A stretch of 64,000 nucleotides of DNA from Argentina anserina (GCF_933775445.1 NC_065876.1:3100001-3164000), one strand, 5' to 3'; shown: positions 1 through 12,668, counted from the first letter of the stretch. Notes: generated by a model not told the origin, from the sequence alone. Numbers and translations: made by a program.

Positions 1-581
1 CTCCTCTGTTTCTTTCACAGTCACCACCACTTTTTCCTCACAATTTTCCGACCAATCATACCCTTTTGGTTCGTCTCCCTCTTTGAAAACGTAAGACCTA
101 TTGGAATTGGTATCATATGATCCCAAGCACGGTATAGGAGGCACACGAAGAGGATCAGGAAAGGAAATGCAGTTGAAGTAGAAGCTCATATTAACATCCA
201 ATGGGGAATAATCAAATGGGAGCGTGCCTAGACTAATATTGTGTTTGGCTCTAGGGCATTCTTGATCGGCAAGATCGATGTCAACAAGGGTGATGGTGGA
301 TGGAGTATAGTTTATGTCTCTGACATAGCAAGAGTCATTATTTGGGAGATCAAGTATTGGCTCTCCAGAATGTGAGCATCTTAGACCAAAACCAGGGTAG
401 CCACAATACTGATAGGCGGTGGAGTCTTCCATTTTCCAAAAAGGGTAATGAATTTCAATGCCATTACCGCAACCTGTTAAGGAGCAATTGGTGAGGCTAA
501 AAATTTGGCTTGGCTTCCATGGAAGTTGGAGAAGAAGAGTAACAGAAGAGCTGCAAGGAGGTAAGAGATAGGTGATGACAT
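1..581 (-). CDS. WAK/LRK10L-like receptor kinase, N-terminal part, frame broken
   Basis: Reading the minus strand, ATG at 581–579 opens a hydrophobic signal peptide (MSSPISYLLAALLLLFFSNF). About 25 codons later the reading frame changes, and the new frame is open to the window edge. It carries a cysteine-rich extracellular domain of the galacturonan-binding GUB_WAK type: NCSLTGCGNGIEIHYPFW, then CGYPGFGLRC, CYVRDINY and a later NCEEKVVVTV. These spacings are typical of LRK10L/WAK-like receptor kinases, which sit in the plasma membrane and sense the cell wall or pathogens. The break lies at a run of five A on the plus strand (499–503); one more base would join the frames. The transmembrane and kinase parts lie outside the window. 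It is either a pseudogene, a truncated allele or a sequencing error in a homopolymer. The family call is sound; functionality is unknown. Confidence 0.62.
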
Positions 582-2351
582 GATTTAGAATATTGTGCTG
601 TTATGTTTGGCTATGGTGTATGCTTAGTTTATACACAGACTTGACTGGAGATGAGATTTGAGTGTTGGAATTTTGTGTATGAAGAGAATTCTATGATGCT
701 TATGGGTTTTGTCATCTTGGATTTTTAGGACTAATGAGACCCTGACTCCAAGTAAAGGTTAAGGCTCAGAAATTTTTATGAATGACTAATTCAGCTGAAA
801 GGATAGGAGACTTTGAGTCATAACTCATATGTCATTGGAGGTTAGGCTACATTTGTCAGCCTAAGTTGCCTAATTATATTAAATTCGTGTGGCATTATGT
901 TCACTTGATTAGTTTACTGAAGTCCTGATTTCCCCTTTAATACGAGTTAGAGCGTTGATTAAAGGAATTATGTGCAGACGTATCAAATAAGCCGAACTCG
1001 TGATCAACGCGTTTGATGAGCTCCGAGTAGAGACCGACTCAAATCCCATTGAATCTGACAGTTCATGGTTTGGAGGTGTGAAACTACCTTAACTTCTTGT
1101 TATGAGGCGGATCCGGGTGATGGATGTCTGGTCACACTATGTTCTTCCGTCTCAATCCTGATTCCGCCCGGAGCCTACAAGATAAAACCGGATTAGAAAT
1201 CAAGACCGGTAGAGTGCCGGTGCCGGTATATGACTCTCCGATACTTAAGTTAGTAAGTATTAAACTCTTAAGCAAAAGGTTAAGAATTTAGATAGAAGTT
1301 CGTTACTTATTTTAGAAGGTTTTGAACCCTTTTATAGGCTTGGGAAGTGGGCCTCTTTTTTTCACATATCGATGTGTTCGTGGCTGTGAACAGTGGCTTG
1401 ACTGCCGTGAGAAACCCACTTTGTGGCATGGCTGCTTGCGTTGGTGGTTGAACTGGGGGTTGCCGACTACCGATTCCTGGAGGTGGCAATGGTGGGAGTG
1501 TATTCCACCTCCGGTCCTCCGTGGAAGGTGGCCGGAAGTCGGAGAAATTCGCCGGGAAAGTCTCCCCGATGAGGTGGAGTTAACACTTCTATACTTCTGC
1601 TGAGGAGGAGTTCTATACTTCTGTACTGTTATTGCTCAGTCTTGGGGAAACTTTATTAGCTCAAAAATTGACCGAGAAAACTAAATGCAGGACTTGACAA
1701 GACTTGTACATTTCTTGTGGAAACTGATTAATCTTTCATTAGTTCATACACTGTAAGCCCAAAGAAATAGACACATATATGTTTGGTTTCATTTATGAAT
1801 ACGCTGTTTTATTCACATAAGTACATAACATAAATAAACAGTGTGTGCTGAATTCCACTATGCTCAAGAGCTATTGTATTGGGCTTGCGGGTAGATAGAG
1901 TGACAAAAACCTGAAGAAAGAAACAGCTAGAAGTTTGATGTCTGGTGTAACTAGACTGGAGCTTGTTCCCCCACTTCATCCATCAGTTGAAAATATGTAG
2001 TTAAGACTTACAAAGGGGAGGGGTTCTCAAAGTTGGCAATATTATCGTCAGACTATAACAATGATATAAGTTTTCCTTGTGCTCTTGAATCTTGATAACA
2101 TCGAAAGTATTTGTTCTTAGCCAGCATGTTCTGTTTTATCAAGGATATAAACTCTCAAGTAATGGTAATTAACTATAGTTGTCCTACTCCTGGAAAATGA
2201 TTCCATTGTAGATAAAAACAAAAGGTAAATGTATACTGTGATTGGAACCTTATGTGTCTCTTACGTTCCATACATTTGATGAAGAAGACCTTGTACACAA
2301 ATCTTATACAGACTGAGGAAGAACAACTTGGGCAGTATCATCTTCACAATA
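582..2351. other. intergenic, no gene seen
   Basis: This stretch lies between two divergent genes, the receptor-like gene on the left and KOR on the right, so it should hold both promoters. A somewhat GC-richer block at about 1080–1610 has a short open frame (1322–1603) rich in Trp and Gly without family resemblance; it may be transposon-derived. I see no other structure I can support. Confidence 0.5.
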
Positions 2352-4731
2352 ATGACATCTTCTCTAGGTTACCAGTCACCTGCAACAGATCAAGAACCCG
2401 TGACATATGTCCATACACTTTCAGAAGCAGGTCGTCTGCTTCCTTCAGCAAGTCGATGGAACTCCATAGAAATCGACTTCAATCTTGCTCCTCAATCTGG
2501 CATGGCCTATGAATCACTGCCTTCTAGTTACTCCAAGTCCTATGATCACAATATTTTTATTAGAGATAGAAAGCTCTTCAAACGTTGCCTTTACATTTCT
2601 GTCTCAATAGTTATTCTTATCCTAGCTCTAATCTTGCTGCTACGATTTTTGCCTCCCAAGCATCATTACCATGGTCCTTCAAAGAATTTAACACTTGCAT
2701 TAAACCAAGCTTTAACCTTCTATGATGCTCAAAAATGTAAGAATGTTCTGTCATTATACATGTAAGAAAATTGTCTTTAACTCTTTTTTACCTGATTAAC
2801 TCATTCTATTCTTCATTGTTTCAGCTGGGACTTACCCCCAAAATAGTCCAGTAAAATTTCGAGGTGACTCAGGATTGCAAGATGGGAATTTGACTAGTAA
2901 CTATGCAAATCTTGTGGGCGGTTTCTATGATTCTGGCAACAACATAAAGTTCAGTTTTTCTACAGCTTATACCATGACCTTGTTGAGTTGGACTGTGATT
3001 GAATACCACCAGAAGTATGCTGATATTGGTGAACTTGACCATGTCAAGGACATAATAAAATGGGGCAGTGATTATCTGCTCAAAGTCTTTGTTCCTCCAA
3101 ATGCAACTTCAGATACCATATTGTATTCTCAGGCAAGCCTTATGATTCATGACCATCAATTTTGTACCACAATTGTTTCTCGTAAAAAAGATAATATGGG
3201 ACACTACTATTTTCTCTCTTTTTTTTTTTTGTCAGATTGGAAATGCAAACAGTGATGGCACGACTCCTAGTGATATAAACTGCTGGGAAAGACCTGAAGA
3301 CATGGATTATCAGAGACCTGTTTCAGTTTGTGATAGCTCAGCTTCCGATTTAGCAGGGGAGATTGTTGCAGCATTATCTGCTGCTTCATTAGTATTTAAA
3401 GGTGTTGACGGTATTTATTCGGGAGAACTAGTGAAAGCGGCCGTGGAGCTATTTGAAAGTGTGACTAAAGACCCTGATAATCAAGGAACTTACACCAGGG
3501 ATGAAACTTGTGGAGGACAATCTAGGGACTTTTATAACTCATCTGGTTATAAAGATGAACTAGTTTGGGGTGGAACTTGGTTGTTTTTCGCTACTGGTGA
3601 CATTACATATTTGCAATATGCCACGGACCAGTTTCAGGCTGCAGTTGATAGTGAGACAAGTTCTGATAAATGGATTTTCGATTGGAACAACAAGCTTACT
3701 GCTAACATGGTACACTCTACTAATTGCAATTAATAATTTTTGAGTTTTCATGTATATATAATTTATGTTCTATTCTACTCTGATCAGTTGTATTTAGATA
3801 CAATAACTAGTTGGTACATATTGTAGGTCTTGCTAACGCGTCTTCAATTCTTTCATGATCTTGGCTACCCGTATGAAGGTTCTTTGATGACATCGGCCAA
3901 CATGACTGGCTCCCTTATGTGTTCTTATGTTTCTAATCTAATCTTCAAAATGACACCAGGTATGTTGTACCAAATCAAGTACCAATCAATGATTTTGGTG
4001 CATGTATTGATGCAATACAAGACTATTTGCACACCTTATAATTTTTCTACTTGCAATAGGTGGGCTGGTCATTCAAAGGCCTAATTATGGGGCACCTCTT
4101 CAGTTTGCTGCAACAGCATCTTTCCTTAGTAAATTGTACAGCGACTACCTTGATCTTCTGCTTAGTTCTGGTGGGAGTTGCAGCACTGGTGAATTTACCG
4201 TAGACATGCTGCGGAGTTTCTCCTTGTCTCAGGCAAGTATTACTTAGAAAGGCAGATAATGCAGCTTCAAATTTTTAGTACATTGAATTGAGAATGAGGC
4301 TTATTTTTGCCTTGTTTATTCTGTTTCAGGTGAATTACATTCTAGGAGATAATCCAATGAATTTGAGCTACATGGTGGGGTTCGGAGTTAAGTTCCCAGG
4401 CCAAGTACACCATAGAAGCTCATCAATCCCTTGGGATGGTCAGCATTACTCGTGTAAAGAAGGATATAAATGGGGAGACTCTAGGGATCCAAATCCGAAT
4501 GTGCTGTTGGGAGCCATGGTAGGAGGGCCAGACGAGTTTGACAAATTTATAGATGAGAGGGACAAACAAGAGTTCACTGAGCCTAGAATCGCAAGCAATG
4601 CTGGTTTGGTTGCAGCTCTTATTGCACTTCATGATCCTCCTCATACTAGGAAGAAGAAGAAGAAGAAAGGAGATTCTGATCCCACCAAATTAGGCATAGA
4701 CCAGATGGGTATTTTTGATAAGATTCACTAA
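2352..4731 (+). CDS. KOR: KORRIGAN-type membrane-anchored endo-1,4-beta-glucanase (GH9)
   Basis: Exons: 2352–2736, 2825–3132, 3236–3709, 3827–3959, 4060–4232, 4330–4731; 624 codons, close to KOR1 (about 620 aa). Type II membrane protein: cytosolic tail of about 78 residues, a transmembrane helix near 80–100 (YISVSIVILILALILLL), then the GH9 domain. Family landmarks are CWERPEDMDYQRPV, WGGTWLFFATGD, GYPYEGSL, NYILGDNPMNLSYMVGFG, VHHRSSSIPW and FTEP, which holds the catalytic Glu. KOR enzymes act with cellulose synthase at the plasma membrane and Golgi in wall and cell-plate formation. Odd points: the DAGD motif reads DSGN (residues 164–167), so the usual catalytic-base Asp is Asn; introns 2 and 5 start with GC; the proline-rich C-terminal tail of KOR1 is missing. 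An in-frame ATG at 2328 is an alternative start. It resembles the KOR2/KOR3 side branch more than KOR1 (inference). Confidence 0.9.
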
Positions 4732-5066
4732 TGACAATTAGTATTTCAGTCCGTAAGATTGATAAGAAATGCTTTGCTGAACTTCTTAGAAAACATAAAC
4801 AATGACTTGGGGATCATGTATGGTTTTTCTATGCAACCTGAATCATTCATTCTAGTATATGTATCGATTTTCTTATCATTTTCATTTTTTTATCTATTTC
4901 AATATTAAGTTGTGTAGTAAATGACCTTATTAACTAGAAAGTCGTAATGACTAATGACATTTGATTAAAAAAAGTTGTGTAGTAAATGACATTACTTGAT
5001 GTATCATTTTATTTTGTTATTGGTGATTTCTAATTATGTTTAATTCTCCATTGAACATCTAAATAC
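4732..5066. other. KOR 3' region
   Basis: AT-rich sequence after the KOR stop codon, probably 3' UTR and spacer. No gene seen. Confidence 0.5.
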
Positions 5067-5488
5067 TAAAGTTAAAAAAAAAACGCTAGGCGGTAGCCGG
5101 ACGGACCGCCTACAGCCTAAATGGCTAGGCGGTTTTGAATTTTTTTTATACATGTATTTAATATTATTTATATAATTAAAAATATATAATGAGTAAAAAA
5201 GTGCTCAATATTAATATTCAAAATCAAAATAGTCTCAACTCATCTAAAGTTTATATCATAATATCATAAATTTAGAACAAAAGGTAAATATTTTTTTTAA
5301 ATCACAAATAACCTAATCCCAAATCCAAAAAAAATGAGATTAAAAAAAAGTCAAATCACCTAGGACCTCCTAGACCCGTCTAGGTGGTCGCCTAATCACC
5401 GGACTGCCATTAACAACCAAATAACCTAAAAATATAACGATGACCTGACCCCTAGGTGTCAGTTAGGCGGCCATTTTTTAGAACACTG
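5067..5488. mobile_element. hAT-type MITE with 8-bp target duplication
   Basis: The 422-bp segment is flanked by the direct repeat CTAAATAC at 5059–5066 and 5489–5496, the 8-bp duplication typical of hAT transposons. The right end reads TTTTTTAGAACACTG, the inverse of a CAGTGTTCTAAAAA hAT terminus. The left terminus has drifted (TAAAGTTAAAAAA). Subterminal CTAGGCGG/CCGCCTA blocks occur on both sides. There is no coding capacity, so it is a non-autonomous element. Confidence 0.72.
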
Positions 5489-5496
5489 CTAAATAC

Positions 5497-8357
5497 TCAT
5501 GCTATGACTGTTATGATTAGATTGGCCCCTTTTGATCCGTTGAATGCCTCACTGGTGATGCAAATGCCATCCATGGATGCTTTTGGAATGGGGTATTCAT
5601 TAGGATAAGACTCAGAACTCCATCGACACCAAACCAAGAAGGGGGTGGTTTAGTACTTAGTCCCCTTGTGGTTGACACTGACTCAACCAAAAATATAGAA
5701 ACTTATACTATATGAGACGTATAATACTACATATATCTACACTACACATGTCTAATGTCTTGTCTTCATTTTGTGTTCAAACTTGAAAGTAGATAAGAGT
5801 TGGACATGAGTCTACTTCATTGTCCTGTGGGACTCATCAATCCTATCGCTTGGCCCTCCACCTTGATTGATTGAGATTTGGGACATTTCACATATTATTT
5901 TCTCTCTTTTTTAACAGGCCAAACAGATCACAAGGCAAGGACAAAAACCGTAGTGGAGAAATGTTGGCATAACAAGCAAATGAAAAGAATGGTGACATTC
6001 TATTTATGTTGGTTTCATGTGAATGTGATTGAGTAAAACTAGGAGATTAACGAAGATGGTTATTGTTTCATCAAAAATAAATAAAAAACGAAGACTGTTG
6101 TTTGCATTCGGATTTTAATTTAGTTAACGTAACTAACACCACAAACACCATTTAGTTTCATGTACATGGACAAACAATGATTAACTGCGATGTATCACCG
6201 AAAACTATAACAAGTATGAAACCGAATGAAATGGAAAGCTCATGTTTAAAACACTTTTTATCTCTTCATCACAAGCAAATGGTATAAAAACTTTGAGGAT
6301 TGAGAAGGAAAATCTGAAATTGATAAAGTAATTAGATTATTTAGATAACCATTTCCTTTTTCTTTCGAATTATTTTTCTAGGGTAGGTTTTGTGTGTAGC
6401 AGGAATTAGCAAATACAAATTGGTCTGCGAGGGTTTTACGTAGTTTTCTAGGCGTAAGGTCCACGCGGTTTTACAATGAGGTTGGTGATGTTGCTATGGT
6501 ATATTGTTGCATATCTTAATAATACCTGATATACCAAACAATTTTCCAGAAAAGCAGTTGCACCAGATTGAATAAGGTATTGTTTTGCCAGCTCTAATCT
6601 TTTATTTTTCTGGGTCTAAAAGAGGTCATCATACAAATGTATATCTACTAATTATATGGTTCAATTTATATCCACACTACAAAATGAACTTTTCCATTTC
6701 ACTTTGCCAAAAGCTCATGTTGCTCAAAGTGGACAGAGTCTAAATAAACACCCATGTAAATTGAGTGGTCGAGATTGCCGGCCGACCAAGTATTTGATTG
6801 AATGGAAGGGCTTCTTTATATCTTGATCATATTCTCATAGCAAGATATTTGGTAAAGTAAAGCATCAAAGCTTTTACATAATGAAAGTAGTATTCCCTGT
6901 ACTTAGTAGGACTTCATCAATTTTCCCTGTGGGTTGAGGACTTGTGAGTTGTGATACGACGGATTTGTTCATAGGGGCAAGGAGGAAGATTATATCCTCT
7001 ATTCCTATTCCAATTGGGAATGTACTAACATTTAAGTGGTGTCAGAGGCTACTGTAGGATCAATCTTTTGAGAGTTACACAAACACAAAGATGTTGTGTT
7101 TCCTATCATAAACTATAAAAGATAGTATCACTAAATATTAGATGCCATGACGAGATGCTGGGATATCAAGAGATTAATGGAGTAGGGCAACAGTTTTCAA
7201 GTGAATAAGAAATGTGTCCATACATCTCATCCGGCTCAAAATCTCATTCAAAAAGGTTATTGGAGTTTTGACATATACCAAGTAGTTAATCCATCATTAT
7301 GAGGGTAGAAAAATGTCATAAACAAAAATGTCATTACCATTATGTATTCTTTCAACTTCTTACCAAACTTGAGAAGAAAACTTCATGACCAACTTCAAAT
7401 TCTTCAATCAAAAGGGGCTAATTAGTGACTACTCAAAACTAAAATTGGAATTACTATAATGCTTTAGACCCCTGTGCCAAAGTTTACATAATTACAGTAG
7501 TAAAATTTGATTAATTATGAATAAGAAATGTGTTGGCATATACATTTCACCTTGATTAGAATTGTGCACCAGTGCACGTCTCACGTCTGGCCACCCAATC
7601 CTTATGTGTCTCGTGCCATGCATGTGCTAGTTACATTTACCATATATACCTCACTGTTAATTTTGTAAAATAATCCACCTTCACAGCTAATCCACCAATC
7701 ACAAATCACCAACCAGGCTAGCAACTACTTCACAATTCATATCACCCAAAAATCCATTAACATTTTCCTTTGCCACCCACAAAAAACATATTCACTCACA
7801 ATTAATATTATTTTATTTCTTCTTCTTCTTCTTCATTTATAATACTCCACTCTGGCTCAAGCTCCCTAATTTCATTGACGCTTTGTTTCTTCCTTCACAC
7901 AAATTCCATTCGGCTCTTTATTTAATACCCCTCTGCTCTGTAACTTTGTTCATCACCCTTGTAAATTTCCGATCCAAAGTTTCAGTCTTTTCTCTGGTTT
8001 TGTTTGATCTGATCACTTTGGAGTTTGTCCCTGATTCAATTTGTGTTTTGGAGATTGAGTTTGGGTTTTGCTCTGCTGGTTTTGACTACCCAGAAAGGGA
8101 AAGAAATATCTGGATTGTAAATTTCATTCCTTTTATAGAACTTTGACAAAGCTTAAAAGCCTCAACCTCACTGAGCTCCCAGTACCTTTTCATTTGTCTT
8201 CTGAGTTGGGTTTTGTGTCCATTTCTCTCAGTTGAGAAATCAGAGAAGTAAAGTAAAGGGTGTTTAGAGGTTGTGGTTTCCTCTGTTTTTGTGATTACAA
8301 AAACGGGTGTGTTGGTTGTGAGTTTCTGGAGCTTAAAGTTTTGAGCTTTATTGGGAA
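5497..8357. other. intergenic and upstream region of the DUF789 gene
   Basis: About 2.9 kb of AT-rich DNA. No coding family is recognisable. The last 550 bp become CT-rich (TTCTTCTTCTTCTTC near 7818–7832), which fits a promoter and long 5' UTR of the next gene. A short open frame at 7883–8146 is probably leader sequence. Confidence 0.5.
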
Positions 8358-11332
8358 ATGTTGGGTACAAGATTACAGTTTGGGAATGTTAGAGGAGAGG
8401 ACAGGTTTTACATTGCTGGGAAAGGAAGGAGGAGAAACAATCAGCAGCAAAAGCAGGCCAGGAAGGCAAAGAATGATGCAAACCAGAGCCCCAAAGAGAG
8501 TAAAGTTGCGGTTTTTGAGAACAAAGAGACTCATGGTGCATTGACAAAGCCTTGTTCTGATCCCACTTTAACTCCAAGGAGTAATCTTGACAGGTTTTTG
8601 GAGTCTACCACGCCTTCGGTTCCGGCCCAGTATTTCTCTGAGGTCGATCTTCACTGTATGCTTATTTGTATTGCTTTATGTTTGGATGATAATTATGTGT
8701 GTGTATGTTGTGGGAACTGGATTTTGTTGGGTTGTTGGAAATTTGAGAAAAGATTAGGATGCAATTACTAAAGCCTTGTTCAAAATGATAAGATGTATGA
8801 CTATGGTGTAGAGTGAGAGTTTTCTTTTTGTAGTGAACTATTGGAGTTTCGATGACTTATGGCTTGCGAAAATGATGATATACACTTGCTAATATAAATG
8901 TTCTGTCATGTGGAAGAATATGACCAAAATTTTGCTACTTTTTGGTTGGATGTTTTGCTATTTGAATGAAGGGTTACTGACTTGTGGTACCGTTGAATGA
9001 CTGTTTGTTTAAACATTGTGTTTCTGGTTGCAGAAGACAATGAGGGGCATGAGAACTTGTGATGTGGAGTTTCAGCCTTTTTTCGCTTTGAATGATCTTT
9101 GGGAATCGTTCAGGGAATGGAGTGCTTACGGGGCAGGAGTACCTTTAGTCCTCAACAAATGTGATTCTGTTATGCAATATTATGTTCCTTATTTATCTGG
9201 TATCCAATTATATGGCGAAACTGAAGTGAAGTCAAGTGCAAAGCAACGGTATCAAAACCTGAACCTGTCTTTTGTAGATTTATACATTGGAATGCCAGAA
9301 TTCTGTGATGTGTAGCTACTTTGGCAATACCAACAACACCCACAAACTAACTATGTCTGAGATAAAATGCATTTTTCCATTCATACAAACTTATGGTTCT
9401 ACAGAGTCATTTAAAACTTTGCTGCTTCATGTTGATTGTGGTCTGCTTCATTTTTACAGCGTCTCATTGTCTAGAATTTCAGCCTGTCTTCCTTCAACTG
9501 CATGTCCCATTCTCTTTATTGTATGTTTCTATGTATATGAGTATATCCCTGTTTTTAGCGGATCATTTCTGTGAACTTTTGTCGCACATAAGCCTCTACA
9601 GTTCTGTAGAATCTAGATTCCAGTGTGTTATGGTATATTGCCATGTAATTTGATTTTGATTTTGTCATTTGGGAAGGCAAGTTGGTGAGGACAATGATGT
9701 TGACTACTATTTGGATTCAAGTAGTGATGCAAGCAGTGACTATGAAATTGAAAAACACATGAAGATTACTAGGGAGCAGAAGCATTTTCTTCACCAATTA
9801 AATAGTGAGGTTTCGAGTAGATTAGGCAGATTGTCTGTATGTGATGATGAACACCTTGTATCACAAGAAGGCTTTTCTAGTGATGATGGAGAAGCTGTGA
9901 ATTCTCCAGGCTTGCTTTTTGAGTATCTTGAGCGGGATGCTCCATATGGCCGTGAACCATTGGCTGACAAGGCTAGTTTTTTTTCTTAATATTATATTGT
10001 TTTGGTCTGAACTCTGCATCAGATACCTTACTTTGTTCTGTTGTTGCCATTTTGACAGATATCAGATCTGGCACGCAAGTACCCTAGGTTGAAATCCTTA
10101 AGAAGTTGTGATCTACTGCAAGGCAGTTGGATGTCAGTAGCTTGGTAAGGAAAACTTGATCTGTAATACTTATTGCCACATTTGGACCGAAATTCATCCG
10201 CGCGGGTTGAATTTGTAGGTATCCCATATATCGAATACCTACGGGTCCAACGTTGAAAGATTTGGATGCTTGCTTTCTGACATATCATTCTCTTTCAACA
10301 TCCATGACAGGAGGTAATTGTTCTTATTCAATTGTCAGTATTTATGTTGTTTGGCCAACAATTTTTTTTTTCTTATTGGATTAGTCACTTTCAATTCAGT
10401 TGATAATCTTGACCCTCCTAAACACTGTTCCTTAATGAGATCATGCCTATGTCATATTCTTTTCTACAACACATTGTTAATGCAAACATCATTCCGTACT
10501 GGCTATTTGCCAGGATAGAAACTTTCTTAAGTATCTCACCCTTGGAAACTACTACTTCAACAAAATGAGTATAACTGAAATTAAGATTCTAAGCATATAG
10601 CATCCGGTATACCTTTACCAGATATACGAGCATTGCTTTTGTTTGGCACACCAGCAACTGCTTGCTAAATAACCAGTGGATGTATGTCTGTTTAGTATTA
10701 TTTACTGTCAGTTATGGTACTTCTGTGTACTACAATTGAAGCATTGCATTACCAACCACTTGGCCAGTTGGTGAGACCGCCTAGCTGGGGATGGGAAAAA
10801 GTTCTAGAATGCTCTGACCGAGTTAGCCTTCCATGTTCATTCATGTTTTGTAATGCTTCTGAAAAAGTTCCAGCCGTAGTAATCATTTCTGAGATGCCTA
10901 ACATAGCAAATATATGTGATAGGGGGTGGGGGTACTTATTTGAATTGAAGCATTGCTCCTTAAATGTAGATGCCTCATCTCTCACATTATATATTATTAG
11001 TGGCCAGTTTTGACACATATTCATATGAGACATTGATGTCATTTATCTTGTCATGGCATTCCTAAGGTAGATTTTCTTTCTGTGCAGGTAGCGGAAGTGT
11101 GCAAGCTCCAGTAATGGTGTATCCCAGTGAGATGGATGATGTACCTAAGATTTCATTGCGTACTTTTGGATTGGCTTCATATAAGCTCAAAGGATCCTTG
11201 TGGGCTCAAAATGGAACAGAGTGTCAACTGGCCGATTCCCTGATGCAAGATGCGGTCAACTGGCTAAGCCTGCTTCAGGTCAATCATCCTGATTTCCAGT
11301 TCTTTGCTTCACATGGCATGTACTGCAGGTGA
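8358..11332 (+). CDS. DUF789 family protein
   Basis: Exons: 8358–8642, 9034–9248, 9677–9971, 10059–10144, 10219–10313, 11088–11332; 406 aa. The N-terminus (MLGTRLQFG…) is basic and Lys/Gln-rich. The conserved DUF789 core follows: [36 protein letters not shown], an acidic Ser/Asp-rich linker ([15 protein letters not shown]), [69 protein letters not shown], and a C-terminal [16 protein letters not shown]. The family is plant-wide and its biochemical function is unknown. Intron 3 begins with GC (AAG|GCTAGT), the only choice that keeps the conserved DK-ISDL junction. The exon 2–3 junction (R|QVGED) is less certain. The final AGGTGA could be a donor to a further exon, but family members end near here. 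Confidence 0.85.
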
Positions 11333-12074
11333 AATCAATTCAACAGTTGTTTCATTGGCATCAATGATCTCAGCTTCAGCTCACCTTCATCAACGACAAT
11401 GCTGAAGTTACTGGTAAATTACAATGGAATTCCCTTGAGAGGGGAATTTCAAATGTCAACTTACAGAAATAGAAGATGAAAATGAGCAAAAGAGAAGGGT
11501 AACAAGAACAGAAGAAAAAGAAACAGTGGAAAAAATCCAAGGCTGGGAGGGAGCAGAATAAGGTATTTAAAGAGTCCAATATAGATGAGAATCTGATGTA
11601 AGCGGTGTATGACAGTGCAACAAAAATTATCCTCAAAGGTTTGTAATACCTTATTTGTCAGACATTAATATTTCCACATACAACATGTTTAAATCATGAT
11701 AAAAGAGGGAACAAAGGAAATCACTTTATTATATGGGGTGCTATTTCTTAATGAACTTATCATTTTGCATTATTGCATCAATCTTTTGTTACCTATGACC
11801 AAACAGTATCATATTCCATCTACTTGTTCTCATGTGTTTTGCATCTTAGTGAACTTCCCATTTACATAGTAACGTCCGATTTACTTGAATTTAGGCGCTC
11901 TGTTAATCTGGAAAGGAACCCAAACCCAGATTTGAAGTGGCCAGGTTGTCTCAATAATTGAGTCTTTTGTCACTTTTTGTCCTTTTGTGCTTGCTGGAAC
12001 AAACCGTTAAGACCCTAAAACTCGCTCGAGTCGACTCAGCAAAAACGCAGTAAGAAAAAAATAAAAGGAAAAAC
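11333..12074. other. intergenic spacer between DUF789 and NACK1
   Basis: AT-rich sequence. The first part is probably the 3' UTR of the DUF789 gene. Purine-rich tracts occur at about 11460–11560. No gene seen. Confidence 0.45.
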
Positions 12075-12085
12075 TAGCCGTTGGG
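12075..12085 (-). promoter_or_regulatory. MSA element (MYB3R site) upstream of NACK1
   Basis: Read on the minus strand the site is CCCAACGGCTA, matching the mitosis-specific activator consensus YCYAACGGYYA. A weaker AACGG core (CTTAACGGTTT) lies at 12002–12012. MSA sites bound by three-repeat MYBs drive G2/M transcription, and NACK1 genes are known MSA targets, so the site fits the gene about 640 bp downstream. Confidence 0.65.
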
Positions 12086-12336
12086 TCAAGAAGCCCTTAA
12101 TTTCAAAATCGATAATAATAAGGCTTCCTTCATAGAGATCCAGGCCGGGTTAGCTTTTCCATCAATCCTCTTCAACTCTCTCTCTCTTTCTCTCTCTCCC
12201 CCCTTCTTCTCCATCGAGCTCTTCAAATTCAAACCCCAGACCCAAAACGCTCCTCTCTCTCTCTCTCTCTCTCTCCATTTCTGCATATTGGTTCCAATTT
12301 TGTTTCTTTCCTCTAGGTCGGCAGCTTCTTACTCCG

Positions 12337-12668
12337 GTAAGTTCTCGATTGTTGGTTCTAATCCTAACGATTAGGATTACAGAATTGGAAAGTTAAAATC
12401 ATTCCATATACATAGTGGCCATGTGAAATTTCTCTTTTTGATCTAATACTACAACGAGTCTGTTGTGAGTGGAACTGGTGCGCTAGACCAAATGATACTA
12501 GGCATATCTCAACTTTTCTTTATCACATTTCAAATGTTTTAAAAAATTAGTGTTTGGGGTTCGGTTGAAATTGGTAAATGCTACATTACGGAATCTGGTA
12601 AATCTCTGTATGTCTCTGAATTCAGTTAATTATGAGTGCTTTTAACGGAGATTTTGTTGGATTGACAG
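12337..12668 (+). other. probable 5' UTR intron of the NACK1 gene
   Basis: CCG|GTAAGT at 12336/12337 is a near-consensus donor, following a CT-microsatellite leader (about 12175–12275). TTGACAG ending at 12668 is a good acceptor 51 bp before the ATG. The intron itself is AT-rich. No coding potential is lost by its removal. RNA reads would decide. Confidence 0.5.

Noticed and set aside
1322..1603. 93-codon Trp-rich open frame
   Set aside because: No family resemblance and an equally long frame on the opposite strand; likely chance in GC-richer DNA.
2328..2351. Upstream in-frame ATG for KOR
   Set aside because: Possible, but the ATG at 2352 gives a more typical hydrophilic cytosolic N-terminus; left as an alternative.
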